DNA of 64,000 nucleotides from an uncultured Lachnospiraceae bacterium (lineage in GTDB: Bacteria > Bacillota > Clostridia > Lachnospirales > Lachnospiraceae), in NCBI GenBank assembly GCA_902774915.1, contig CACYKH010000007.1, forward strand, positions 1 to 64,000, written 5' to 3'. A program made the position numbers and the translations under genes. Positions 1 to 8,320 of this stretch are shown one piece after another. The notes beneath the pieces were generated by a model that did no database searches, had not been told where the DNA came from, and saw only the letters and a program-made list of their open reading frames with translations. The stretch's first letter is position 1. Every line of letters begins with the position of its first letter.

Positions 1-1
1 A

Positions 2-1081
2 ACCGTAGTGAGTGACAATTTCAGAAAAAACTATTGGCTGATTGTTGATAGAGAAGTATTTATAAGACCTGAAGATAATCTTAGAGATAAACTTGTGGCT
101 CAAGAAGGTAGTTATAGAAATGTATTTGAATATTATGAAAAATACTATAACGAGAATGGGATTCCACTGAATATTCAGATTATTGATTCACAGGAAGCTA
201 CATGGAAAGCGCCAGGTGAAGATGTTGGTATTAAGCTTTATTTTGATAACGAAGATGTGGAACTGGAGAGACTTAGATTTGTAAAAGGTGGGAAGGTTCC
301 AACACTTAAAAATGAAGTTGCTGTATCCCACAGCTTAAAGGAATCAAGGGGATTAAATCTAGGTGATACAGTTACACTGGTTTATAGAGTATATCAGGAT
401 GATGGCTTTACTCTTAAATATGTAAAGAAGGATTTTATTGTAACGGCTTACTACGAATCTATGTTGAATGGTGGCATACCGGAATTTATCATGGCTGAAC
501 CGGATGAAAACTATTTTGTAGATGACTGGGATCTTTTCAACGAAGCTATAGATGTACCTGACGAAGAGTATGATGCAACAATTGAAAAAATGAGAAATGT
601 CAATAAAGACATAATGATATGGGACTTCGATCAGGTTCTGGAATATGATCTTGGAAGAGAGTATGGAACAATATTTGATATGCTCTTTGCGGTAATAGCA
701 ATTATTATGTCGGTAACTATATTTGCAATGACCTTCCTGTATCAGCAGATATTTATTGAGGAAGAAACAGCTGATATAGCAATGCTGAAGAGTATTGGTG
801 TTGATAGGAGCAGCATAAGAGGATGGCACTATCTCAGAATACTTATTCTGGTCGTATGTTCGATGATACTTGGTTTTCTTCTGTCATTCACAGTATCTAA
901 AGCACTCTTTAACCAAGTGGGAAGGGCAGTGCTCGGAGTTGGAAAATTTGCGCTTGCATCACCGACGCCTTTCTCAATGATAGTTATTCCACTGGGACTG
1001 CTAGTACTTGTTTCAATCAGTTTATTATTAGCCTTTAAACCTATTGATAGTATAAAGATATGGAGAGTCAGAGATGAATAA
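2..1081 (+). CDS. FtsX-type ABC transporter permease, C-terminal part (5' end outside window)
   Basis: The reading frame is open to the left edge, so the N-terminus is missing. The first ~220 residues look like an extracytoplasmic domain. They are followed by a membrane helix starting near MLFAVIAIIMS, a cytoplasmic loop with ADIAMLKSIGVD, and two more helices before the C-terminal KIWRVRDE. The acidic-AMLKSIG loop is typical of FtsX/MacB-like permeases, which move lipids or peptides or transmit force to cell-wall enzymes. The stop overlaps the ATG at 1074 of the next gene, so the two are translationally coupled. The two-component system downstream fits the usual context of peptide-sensing ABC permeases, but the ATPase would lie upstream of the window. 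Substrate unknown. Confidence 0.8.
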   Translation, partial: TVVSDNFRKNYWLIVDREVFIRPEDNLRDKLVAQEGSYRNVFEYYEKYYNENGIPLNIQIIDSQEATWKAPGEDVGIKLYFDNEDVELERLRFVKGGKVPTLKNEVAVSHSLKESRGLNLGDTVTLVYRVYQDDGFTLKYVKKDFIVTAYYESMLNGGIPEFIMAEPDENYFVDDWDLFNEAIDVPDEEYDATIEKMRNVNKDIMIWDFDQVLEYDLGREYGTIFDMLFAVIAIIMSVTIFAMTFLYQQIFIEEETADIAMLKSIGVDRSSIRGWHYLRILILVVCSMILGFLLSFTVSKALFNQVGRAVLGVGKFALASPTPFSMIVIPLGLLVLVSISLLLAFKPIDSIKIWRVRDE

Positions 1082-1136
1082 AATATATAAAAAAATAATA
1101 AGCTGTTCTTTAACGCTTGGAATGCTGCTTCTCTGA
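1074..1136 (+). pseudogene. Detached signal peptide of the downstream Ntn hydrolase (frameshift)
   Basis: An ATG overlapping the upstream stop has a GGAGAG ribosome binding site and encodes a 20-residue signal-peptide-like segment (MNKIYKK, then a hydrophobic stretch ending GMLLL). It meets TGA at 1134-1136. The hydrolase continues immediately in the -1 frame, so a single-base insertion or deletion near 1125-1138 would join the two. Either the gene is broken in this strain or the base call is wrong. Confidence 0.6.
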
Positions 1137-1138
1137 AT

Positions 1139-2404
1139 GTGGAAGAAGAGGTAACCTACACAGATGACAGTGAGAAAGAAGAGGTTATAGAAACCTTTTC
1201 TTCTGCAGATGGACTGTGCGTTATCGAGAAGTATCCAACCTATTATGACGTAACACTGGACTATGAAAAAGGTGAACCAGCCGAAGTAGGAAAAGCTTAT
1301 GCGGAGACCATCCTAGAAGCTGTTCCTGGTTTTGTGAATAACTTTGAGCCATATCTTCATGAGAATATAAGAAATGCTTTTAATGGACGTAAGATAAATG
1401 AGGAAGCACTTAAAGAAAGAATAGAAACAATGGTTGATTCATTGCCTAAGGAATATAAGGATGAAGTTACAAGCTTTGCCGAGACTATATCTCAAGGCGA
1501 AGAGGGCTATGCAGAAGACGGAAAGCTTAGCTATATAGAAGCACTTACCATGCAGATTATCCCTGACGCTCTTAGACCTACAGCCTGTAGTGCACTTTCT
1601 CTTGGAGGAGAAAAAACCGTCAGCGGAAAGAGAATATCCATTAGAAATCTTGAATGGAGTGCCGGAAGCGAAAATCAGATAACAGAAATTCATGCAGTAA
1701 CTCATATGAAGAAGGGTGATAGTTCGATAACAAGTATCGGATTTCTGGGAGTTCTCGATATAATAACTGCTGTGAATGATAATGGCGTCATGATTGCAAT
1801 CCTTGACGTAGGTTCCAAAGAAGGACTGCCATTTGTTTACAAAGGTAAAAAGTGTTACACCTTTGAAATCAGATACGCACTTGAACGTTTCGAAACGGCT
1901 AAAGAAGCAGGCGAATACCTAGTAGGCGAAAGTGGAGACTTTACATGGTGTAACAACCTGCTATGTACTGACGAAAAGGATGCGTTCTGCTGTGAGAATG
2001 CAACTAAAGAAGTTGCAGCTACCGGAAAGGCGAAGTCAGTTCTCAGAACTAAAGACTCAGAACTCATGGAAGGACTCGAGTGGGATACACCAGATGCACT
2101 CTGTATAGTTAATACATTTGCTACCGAAGGCAATCAGGATACCTTTACTGGAGAGGAATTCAATATAACCCGTTTTGTAAAATACAACCAATGGGTGAGC
2201 GAAAAGGACAAGTTCTCCGTTGCAGATGCAAAAGGACTTATGGCAAAGGAAGTTGTTGATGAGTACATAGTTTCCAACGTACATAACAGTGGAAATGTGC
2301 ATACCGTAATCGTCGATTACAATACAGGAATAATACATGTATCCTTCACCAAAGGAGACTGCGCAGACAACATCCCTAAATTCCTCGATGTTGGCAACTA
2401 TTAA
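1139..2404 (+). CDS. C45-type (acyl-transferase/penicillin-acylase-like) Ntn hydrolase, start region frameshifted
   Basis: About 421 residues are readable from a GTG that has no ribosome binding site. A probable nucleophile Cys lies at residue ~150 in RPTACSAL, followed by GKRISIRNLEW, the Cys then (G)RNLDW pattern of C45 and choloylglycine-hydrolase-like Ntn enzymes. These cleave or form amide bonds after autoproteolysis that exposes the Cys. The true start is probably the ATG at 1074, whose signal peptide is in a different frame, so the protein would be exported if the frameshift were repaired. The stop codon lies at the edge of a long palindrome (2403-2709). The natural substrate (N-acyl amino acid, lactam or peptide) cannot be told from sequence. 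Confidence 0.65.
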   Translation: MEEEVTYTDDSEKEEVIETFSSADGLCVIEKYPTYYDVTLDYEKGEPAEVGKAYAETILEAVPGFVNNFEPYLHENIRNAFNGRKINEEALKERIETMVDSLPKEYKDEVTSFAETISQGEEGYAEDGKLSYIEALTMQIIPDALRPTACSALSLGGEKTVSGKRISIRNLEWSAGSENQITEIHAVTHMKKGDSSITSIGFLGVLDIITAVNDNGVMIAILDVGSKEGLPFVYKGKKCYTFEIRYALERFETAKEAGEYLVGESGDFTWCNNLLCTDEKDAFCCENATKEVAATGKAKSVLRTKDSELMEGLEWDTPDALCIVNTFATEGNQDTFTGEEFNITRFVKYNQWVSEKDKFSVADAKGLMAKEVVDEYIVSNVHNSGNVHTVIVDYNTGIIHVSFTKGDCADNIPKFLDVGNY

Positions 2405-2709
2405 ATTTAGCAATTATTTAAATGGCCCCTCACTTATAAAAGATGAAGCACAGACTCTCTTCGAAAATGATAGCGTGATTTTCATAGATTTAAGGAGGGA
2501 GTTTCATAATTTGTAAGCAGCGAGCGACGCCTGTTTGAGCAAAAATGCCTTCCTTCAATCTTATGAAAGGCATTTTTGCGAGTTAAAGCGAGCTGCATTA
2601 CAAACTGAAACGACCGACTATAAATCTAAAAAATGCTTAGCGTGTTTTAGAAGAGAGTCTGTGATTCATCTTATAAGTGTAAGGGGCCTTCAACAAATTG
2701 CTACAAATG
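2403..2709. repeat. ~307-bp imperfect palindrome (giant hairpin element)
   Basis: The left half 2403-2549 is nearly the reverse complement of the right half 2569-2709. Landmarks pair in order around a centre near 2556-2559: TTTAGCAATT with the flank at 2694-2708; GGCCCC 2424-2429 with GGGGCC 2683-2688; CACAGACTCTCTTC with its complement at 2651-2665; TTTGTAA with TTACAAA; and GCAAAAATGCC 2539-2549 with GGCATTTTTGC 2569-2579. Mismatches are scattered along both arms. It fills the gap between the hydrolase stop and the response regulator. A 64-codon reading frame inside the right arm has no independent support. Confidence 0.85.
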
Positions 2710-2721
2710 ATAGGCGTAAAG

Positions 2722-2730
2722 TGTTATGAT
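2722..2730 (+). promoter_or_regulatory. Candidate extended -10 for the two-component operon
   Basis: TGTTATGAT is an extended -10 box about 50 bases upstream of the response-regulator start, just outside the right arm of the palindrome. No good -35 is visible 17 bases upstream. Confidence 0.35.
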
Positions 2731-2778
2731 TTATCTATGTGAGTAACGATTCATAGCAAATTGAATGTGGAGTTGAAT

Positions 2779-3465
2779 ATGACAGACATTCTTGTAATCG
2801 AAGACAACGAAGAACTTGGGACATTAATCCAGGACTTCCTACGTCGTGAAGGCTACTCAGTGGAGTGGAAACTTAACGCAGAAGAAGGACTAGCCCTTGT
2901 TAAAACAGCAGCTTTCAAGCTGCTGCTTCTTGACGTTATGCTTCCAGGAATGGATGGATATGAAGCTCTTCAGGAAATCAGACAAAGCCAGAAGCTTCCT
3001 GTTCTTATGATGAGTGCAAGGACAGATGATCAAAGCAAGATTCTTGGACTGGATCTTGGAGCGGACGACTATATAGATAAACCATTTTCTGTAAATGTTC
3101 TTGGCTTTAAGATCAAAGCTCTGATGCGCCGTGCCTATGATATGTCTGAGGATAGACAGCTTCTTACATATGATAGTATTACAATGGATGTCACGACCAG
3201 AACTGTTTATAAGGATGATAAAGAAATTTCAATCACTGGTAAAGAATTTGAACTTCTGGAATACATGATGCGCCATCCTGAACAGGTTATAAGAAAAGAA
3301 AAACTCTTCGATGAGGTTTGGGGTTTCGACTGCTTCAGCGAGCAGGGAAGTCTTAATGTGCATATTAGATGGCTTAGAGAAAAGCTGGAGGATGATCCAA
3401 AGAATCCTACATTGATACAAACCGTCTGGAGAGTAGGTTATAAATTTGGAGGCACTAAGGAATGA
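2779..3465 (+). CDS. OmpR-family response regulator
   Basis: A 228-residue DNA-binding response regulator. The receiver domain (1-~115) has the acidic pair E8/D9, phospho-acceptor D52 in LLLDVMLPGMDG, and the conserved Lys in DDYIDKPF. The C-terminal half is a winged-helix trans_reg_C domain (KEFELLEYMMRHP, LNVHIRWLREKLE, WRVGYKF). I chose the ATG at 2779 because GGAG lies six bases upstream; an in-frame TTG further upstream has no support. The gene overlaps the histidine kinase start by four bases, so the two are co-translated. Next to an FtsX-type permease, a role in envelope or antimicrobial-peptide stress is a reasonable inference. Confidence 0.93.
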   Translation: MTDILVIEDNEELGTLIQDFLRREGYSVEWKLNAEEGLALVKTAAFKLLLLDVMLPGMDGYEALQEIRQSQKLPVLMMSARTDDQSKILGLDLGADDYIDKPFSVNVLGFKIKALMRRAYDMSEDRQLLTYDSITMDVTTRTVYKDDKEISITGKEFELLEYMMRHPEQVIRKEKLFDEVWGFDCFSEQGSLNVHIRWLREKLEDDPKNPTLIQTVWRVGYKFGGTKE

Positions 3466-4847
3466 AAAAGCTAGCGAAACTTTATATTCTTGTGGTGCTT
3501 CTTTTTGTGGCACTTTTTGTGGCGGCAAATCTGCTCTTTGCGTCCTCTGTAAAAAAGAGTAATGAGTCAAGTAATATACTTATGAATCGAGCGGTGGATG
3601 GAATACGGGAAAAGTACAAGATGAGTACTATTCGTTATGACTACATTGATCCTATATCTAGTGTGGGAATTCAAAAGATTATCGATTCTTATATGGAAGA
3701 AAACAGGGCTGCTTTTGAGAAGGATTATGGGAAAAGGGCATTTCCTGATGAGGTTTCATACATATCAATAAGTCATGGAAGTGGTGCGGACAGTGCTAGT
3801 CTTCTTAATACGGACAGCAATAGGGAAAAGGTCTGGGCATTTTACGGCAGTGACGAAACTACGCTGATAGGCTTTGTTGTATTTAGATATAAGGATGAGA
3901 ATTCTAAGGAATTACAGCTTCTGCTAAATGTATGTCTTGCGATAGCATTTATCATTGCAATAGCTATCTGCATTTATATCAGTAAGGCTGTTTTAAGGCC
4001 GTTTGAGAAGTTGTCCGACTATCCTGTAAAGCTCTCGAAGAATGAGATAACTGAAAAGCTTCCAGAAACCAAGAATAGACTATTTGGGAGATTTATCTGG
4101 GGTGTTAATATGCTCAGCGATAATATACAGAATAAGCAGAAGAAGGTAGATGAGCTTAGCCGGGATCATATGACCATGCTTACTACAATTGCTCATGGCA
4201 TAAAGACTCCGGTTGCAAATATAAAGCTGTATGCAGATGCAATCAGCACTGGTCTTTATCAGGAGAATGGTGAGGTTAATAAGAGTGATGCAGAAATAGC
4301 GGGCAAGATCAGCAAGAATGCAGATGATATTACTGATATTGTTAAGGATCTGATTGATAAAGCTTCTGGCACGGTAGTTGATTTTGAACCGAATGTTCAG
4401 TCATTCTATTTGAAAGAACTGGTGGATTTTCTTGAAGAAGAATATAGTAATAGATTGAATGTGTTGAATATCCCTTATGTATTTGAAATGAACCATAATG
4501 CAATGGTAAAAAGTGATAAGAGTGGTATTTGCAGAATCCTTTCTCAGATTATGGATAATGCAATTAAGTACGGAAATGGAGAAGGGATAACAGTAAATCT
4601 AAGTAAGGAAGAAGATGGATATTATTTCGTTATCAGAAATAAAGGAAAGGTTCTTAGCGAAAAGGAACTTCCTTATATTTTCAATAGCTTTTGGCGTGGT
4701 TCAAATGCTGAAAAAACCGGAGGTAACGGAATAGGACTATTTGAGTCCAGGAAAATTGCGCAAAGTCTTTATGGCGATATATACGTTAAGGCAAATGAAG
4801 ATGAAAATGAAATGGAATTTGATATTTATATTCCGGATTCCATATAG
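3462..4847 (+). CDS. Sensor histidine kinase
   Basis: A 461-residue membrane kinase partnered with the preceding regulator. One membrane helix lies at ~7-27 and a second at ~153-174, enclosing an extracytoplasmic sensor of ~125 residues with no family I recognise. A HAMP-like linker follows. HisKA has phospho-acceptor H245 in TTIAHGIKTPVANIK. HATPase_c has the N box QIMDNAIKYG and the G2 box GGNGIGLFESRKIA. The ATG overlaps the regulator's stop (ATGA), and a strong terminator follows immediately. The signal sensed is unknown; the kinase chemistry looks intact. Confidence 0.93.
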   Translation: MKKLAKLYILVVLLFVALFVAANLLFASSVKKSNESSNILMNRAVDGIREKYKMSTIRYDYIDPISSVGIQKIIDSYMEENRAAFEKDYGKRAFPDEVSYISISHGSGADSASLLNTDSNREKVWAFYGSDETTLIGFVVFRYKDENSKELQLLLNVCLAIAFIIAIAICIYISKAVLRPFEKLSDYPVKLSKNEITEKLPETKNRLFGRFIWGVNMLSDNIQNKQKKVDELSRDHMTMLTTIAHGIKTPVANIKLYADAISTGLYQENGEVNKSDAEIAGKISKNADDITDIVKDLIDKASGTVVDFEPNVQSFYLKELVDFLEEEYSNRLNVLNIPYVFEMNHNAMVKSDKSGICRILSQIMDNAIKYGNGEGITVNLSKEEDGYYFVIRNKGKVLSEKELPYIFNSFWRGSNAEKTGGNGIGLFESRKIAQSLYGDIYVKANEDENEMEFDIYIPDSI

Positions 4848-4848
4848 A

Positions 4849-4876
4849 CAGAACCCCAAAAGGGTTCTGTTTTTTG
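4849..4876 (+). terminator. Intrinsic terminator after the histidine kinase
   Basis: An 8-bp perfect stem CAGAACCC/GGGTTCTG with a five-base loop is followed by TTTTTTG. It begins one base after the kinase stop codon. Confidence 0.88.
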
Positions 4877-4908
4877 TTGCTCTTTTGTTGCTCATTTTAT
4901 GTTATATT
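4877..4908 (+). promoter_or_regulatory. Candidate promoter of the TTGCTCTTTTGTT type
   Basis: TTGCTC (4877-4882), CTTTTGTT, and a TG-extended -10 TATATT (4903-4908) lie 20 bases apart. The same arrangement and spacing recur at 48030 and 58625. It lies directly behind the kinase terminator and upstream of the lipoprotein gene at 4949. Confidence 0.5.
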
Positions 4909-4948
4909 TTGTCTAGGTTTAAAAATTAGTAAGAATAGGTGTAGAGAT

Positions 4949-5485
4949 ATGAAAGAATTGATTATATTTTTAGTTTTTCTTATGTGTGTAACCCTTTCAG
5001 CGTGTGGAACACATAAGAACGAAACAACTGATGTGGTTACTGAGGTAACAACTGAGGCTTCATCAGAGACGAATATGAATGTGGCAAATCCTTGGACTGA
5101 TTGTGGATCACTTGAGGATGCATCTAAGATTGCTGGATTTGAAATGACCGTACCTGAAAGTGTGGATGGTTATCCAAATACATTTGTTCAGGCTATGCAG
5201 GATAAAATGATCCAGGTGTTCTTTAGTGATAAAGATATGGATGCGGAAGACAGAAGTGATGTGCTGGTCAGAAAAGGTGCTGGGACAGATGACATTTCCG
5301 GCGACTATAATGAGTATTCGCAAACAGAGTCAGCAGAGATGAGTGGAAAGAATGTAACACTCAAGGGCAATGATGATAAGATATTCAATGTAACATGGAA
5401 TAGCGATGGATATGCTTATTCAATCGTTGCTGATAAGGGACTCGAAAGAGATGATGTTGAAGCAATAGTTGGAGCTGTTAAGTAA
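4949..5485 (+). CDS. Putative lipoprotein of unknown function
   Basis: A 178-residue exported lipoprotein. Signal peptide MKELIIFLVFLMCVTLSAC ends in a lipobox (LSAC), followed by a Thr/Glu-rich linker (TTDVVTEVTTE) and a ~130-residue soluble domain with no catalytic motif I recognise. The ATG at 4949 puts the signal peptide at the true N-terminus; a longer frame upstream would bury it. The gene has its own promoter-like sequence and ends before a bidirectional terminator. The Thr/Glu linker after the lipid anchor resembles the unrelated lipoprotein at 31609. Confidence 0.8.
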   Translation: MKELIIFLVFLMCVTLSACGTHKNETTDVVTEVTTEASSETNMNVANPWTDCGSLEDASKIAGFEMTVPESVDGYPNTFVQAMQDKMIQVFFSDKDMDAEDRSDVLVRKGAGTDDISGDYNEYSQTESAEMSGKNVTLKGNDDKIFNVTWNSDGYAYSIVADKGLERDDVEAIVGAVK

Positions 5486-5513
5486 TATAGGGTGAGAAGA
5501 GAATCCAAGAATA

Positions 5514-5540
5514 AAAGCCGAGGGTTAATCCCTCGGCTTT
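5514..5540. terminator. Bidirectional intrinsic terminator
   Basis: An 11-bp perfect stem AAAGCCGAGGG/CCCTCGGCTTT with a five-base loop, A-rich on one side and T-rich on the other, lies between convergent genes and can serve both. Confidence 0.88.
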
Positions 5541-5560
5541 AAACGTTAAATTTGTTTAAA

Positions 5561-5977
5561 TTAAGCATCCTTCTTAGCTGACTTTGTTGTAGCTATATAG
5601 ATGATTGATGTAACAAGAACTAAGATAGCTCCTACGAGACAAAGAGTATTACCAATACCCTTATCGATATACTCGCTATATGCCTCATACTCCTTGAGTG
5701 CAGCGTTGTTGAGGAAATAGCCGAGGAACATAAGGAGTGCAGTGATTATTCCGAAGATAAGCTCTGCAACCTTCACACCTGCAAGTGCAAAAATAAGAGT
5801 TAAACCAAGGAATACTAAAATGATAACTCCAAAAATGTTAACTCCATCAGCGTTGATAAGACTAACAGTTAATTCCTGTCCAAGAGCATCTACTTTGTAA
5901 AATGGTAAGAATACTCCTAAGGCTGCAACTACAGCAGCAATCAGCACTAAAATAGCTCCAATTGGATTCTTTTTCAT
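5561..5977 (-). CDS. Small four-helix membrane protein, unknown
   Basis: A 138-residue hydrophobic protein with about four predicted membrane helices: one from residue ~7 (IGAILVLIAAVVAALGVF), then ~45-65, ~68-90 and ~112-131. The charged tail is TKSAKKDA. No domain is recognised. The start follows an AAGGAAGG-type ribosome binding site, and the 5' leader contains a 9-bp hairpin at 6016-6045. A consensus promoter (6049-6078) drives it, so it is probably well expressed. It stands alone on the minus strand between two plus-strand units. Confidence 0.75.
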   Translation of the reverse strand: MKKNPIGAILVLIAAVVAALGVFLPFYKVDALGQELTVSLINADGVNIFGVIILVFLGLTLIFALAGVKVAELIFGIITALLMFLGYFLNNAALKEYEAYSEYIDKGIGNTLCLVGAILVLVTSIIYIATTKSAKKDA

Positions 5978-6048
5978 ACTAAAAACCTTCCTTTCCTTTA
6001 TTTTGTTGTATGAAATGCGGTATCAAACTCTACTTCGACACCGCACCC

Positions 6049-6078
6049 ATTATAGTATAGTGTAGTTTATGCTGTCAA
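6049..6078 (-). promoter_or_regulatory. Consensus promoter, minus strand
   Basis: On the minus strand, TTGACA (6073-6078) and TATAAT (6049-6054) are separated by 18 bases. It drives the small membrane protein at 5561-5977 and lies back to back with the amylase promoter. Confidence 0.85.
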
Positions 6079-6081
6079 TTT

Positions 6082-6110
6082 TTGTAAATAGCCACAAAAT
6101 GTGGTATAAT
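6082..6110 (+). promoter_or_regulatory. Promoter of the GH13 amylase gene
   Basis: TTGTAA (6082-6087) and TATAAT (6105-6110) with a 17-base spacer. The -35 starts four bases from the -35 of the divergent minus-strand promoter, so a bound regulator or polymerase at one could affect the other. Confidence 0.8.
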
Positions 6111-6162
6111 TCCGTACATCTATGGGGTTATAAATCCCAATAAGAAAATGTGGAGGCAAACC

Positions 6163-8262
6163 ATGTCGGATAATTCGGTTTTGGACATGATAAACAGAAT
6201 ATATAATTCGACTACCATCCTTAATTTTGGTGCGCTTTTTACAGACGTTACACCTAACTTTGTAAAACCTGCCGAGCCGGAAATTGGAGATGATATTACG
6301 ATCAAGTTCAGAACTGCGCGCAGCAATGTAGACGGAGTTGATATTGTAATTGGTGATCAGCATATTCCTATGAAGCTGACAGAGAACGGTGGCATCTTCG
6401 ATTACTACGTGGTTAAGCTGCACAGCGTTTCATCTCCTGTTCAGTATTATTTCGAGGTTCATTCTGACAGGTTAAATGTCATCTACAATCGTCTTGGAAT
6501 TCTTAGAGATGTTAATCATGATTATGATTTTAGAATAGTACCTGGATTCAAAACACCTGACTGGGCTAAGGGTGCAGTTTTCTATCAGATATTTGTTGAT
6601 CGATTCTGCAATGGTGATAAGTCCAACGATGTTCTTACAGGTGAGTACAGTTATGTTGGTAGTCACGTTAGGAGAATAGAAGATTGGAACAAGGTTCCTG
6701 ATAATATGGATGTAGGTAATTTCTACGGTGGTGATCTTCAGGGCGTAATGGACAAACTGGATTACCTGAAGGATCTTGGAGTTGAGGCAATTTATCTGAA
6801 TCCTATTTTTGTTTCTCCTTCAAATCATAAATACGATATTCAGGATTATGATTATATAGATCCTCATTACGGAAAAATTGTTAAAGACTATGGTGACCTT
6901 CTTCCAGAAGGTAATAATGATAATACAGAGGCAACAAGGTACATCCATCGTGTTACAGACAAAGCAAATCTTGAGGCTTCAAATAAACTCTTTGCAAAGC
7001 TTGTTGAAGAAGCTCATGAGAGAGGTATTAAAGTCATCCTTGATGGCGTGTTCAACCATTGTGGTTCATTTAATAAGTGGCTGGATAAGGAATGCATTTA
7101 TGATCAGAATCCTTCCTACAAGAAGGGTGCATATGTTGATGCGGATAGTCCATATAGATCGTTCTTTAAGTTCAGAGATGAGAATGACTGGCCATATAAC
7201 GGTACATATAACGGATGGTGGGGGCATGATACTCTGCCAAAGCTTAATTATGAGGAGTCCATTAAGCTTCATGATTATATTATGAAGATTGGACAGAAAT
7301 GGGTTTCTCCTCCATACAATGCAGATGGATGGAGACTTGACGTTGCGGCTGATCTTGGTTATTCAGAGGATTATAACCATAGATTCTGGAAGGACTTCAG
7401 AAGTGCAGTTAAGAAGGCAAATCCAGATGCAATCATACTTGCAGAGCATTATGGAAATCCTAAGTCCTGGCTGGAAGGTGATCAGTGGGATACCATAATG
7501 AACTACGGTGCATTTATGGAGCCTATCACCTGGTTCCTGACAGGTGTTGAAAAGCATAGTGATGAGTTCCGTGGAGACTTCCTTGGAAATGCAGATTTCT
7601 TCAAGGGCTCCATCAGAAATTATATGTCATACTTTATGTATAATTCGCTTTATGTTGCAATGAACGAATTATCAAATCATGACCATTCCAGATTCCTGAC
7701 AAGAACCAACCACAGAGTTGGACGTATTCAGACTTTGGGAGCGGAGACAGCAAATGAAAATGTAAACAAGGGCATAATGAGAATGGCGGTTGCATTCCAG
7801 ATGACATGGCCGGGAGCTCCAACAATTTATTATGGAGATGAGGCTGGAGTTTGCGGATGGACAGACCCTGATTCAAGAAGAACTTATCCTTGGGGACATG
7901 AGGATAAAGAACTGATAAAGTTCCACAGAGATATCATCAAGATACATAATAGATATAAATCTCTCAGAACAGGATCACTTAAGTTCCTTAATGGAGATTA
8001 CAGGCTGATCTCTTATGGAAGGTTTAACTATAAAGAAGCAGTTGCTGTTATTATTAATAGTGACTTCGTTGAGAAGGAAGTTAAGCTTCATGTTAGAGAG
8101 CTTGGAGTCCACAACAATAGAACTATGAGACGAGTTATGCTCACAACTGAAGATGGCTACACCATGGAAGAAGAATTTGCAATGGTTCAGAATAATGTTC
8201 TGACTGTTGTGGTTCCAAAGTGTTCAGCTTCCATCTTTGTTTGCAAGTTACAGGCACAGTAA
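6163..8262 (+). CDS. GH13 alpha-amylase family enzyme (cyclomaltodextrinase/neopullulanase type)
   Basis: A 699-residue glycoside hydrolase without a signal peptide, so probably cytoplasmic. Residues 1-~130 form a beta-rich N-terminal module like those of the neopullulanase/maltogenic amylase group. The TIM barrel has conserved region I DGVFNH, nucleophile D393 in GWRLDVAAD, acid/base E428 in ILAEHYG, and transition-state stabiliser D507 in LSNHDHSR. These enzymes open cyclodextrins and cut imported maltooligosaccharides. I chose the ATG at 6163 because GGAGG lies six bases upstream; the upstream ATG at 6148 overlaps that site. It has its own promoter and is followed by a terminator, so it is monocistronic. 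Confidence 0.9.
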   Translation: MSDNSVLDMINRIYNSTTILNFGALFTDVTPNFVKPAEPEIGDDITIKFRTARSNVDGVDIVIGDQHIPMKLTENGGIFDYYVVKLHSVSSPVQYYFEVHSDRLNVIYNRLGILRDVNHDYDFRIVPGFKTPDWAKGAVFYQIFVDRFCNGDKSNDVLTGEYSYVGSHVRRIEDWNKVPDNMDVGNFYGGDLQGVMDKLDYLKDLGVEAIYLNPIFVSPSNHKYDIQDYDYIDPHYGKIVKDYGDLLPEGNNDNTEATRYIHRVTDKANLEASNKLFAKLVEEAHERGIKVILDGVFNHCGSFNKWLDKECIYDQNPSYKKGAYVDADSPYRSFFKFRDENDWPYNGTYNGWWGHDTLPKLNYEESIKLHDYIMKIGQKWVSPPYNADGWRLDVAADLGYSEDYNHRFWKDFRSAVKKANPDAIILAEHYGNPKSWLEGDQWDTIMNYGAFMEPITWFLTGVEKHSDEFRGDFLGNADFFKGSIRNYMSYFMYNSLYVAMNELSNHDHSRFLTRTNHRVGRIQTLGAETANENVNKGIMRMAVAFQMTWPGAPTIYYGDEAGVCGWTDPDSRRTYPWGHEDKELIKFHRDIIKIHNRYKSLRTGSLKFLNGDYRLISYGRFNYKEAVAVIINSDFVEKEVKLHVRELGVHNNRTMRRVMLTTEDGYTMEEEFAMVQNNVLTVVVPKCSASIFVCKLQAQ

Positions 8263-8272
8263 ATATTAATTC

Positions 8273-8300
8273 GGAGTCATGCACAGCATGGCTCCTCTTT
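8273..8300 (+). terminator. Intrinsic terminator after the amylase
   Basis: A 10-bp stem GGAGTCATGC/GCATGGCTCC (one G-U pair) with a three-base loop and a TCTTT tail. The short T run makes it moderately strong. Confidence 0.65.
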
Positions 8301-8320
8301 ATCTACTATAAGGAAGAACT

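Noticed and set aside
2535-2729. 64-codon plus-strand frame
   Set aside because: It lies in the loop and right arm of the long palindrome, has no ribosome binding site, and its sequence is explained by the inverted repeat.
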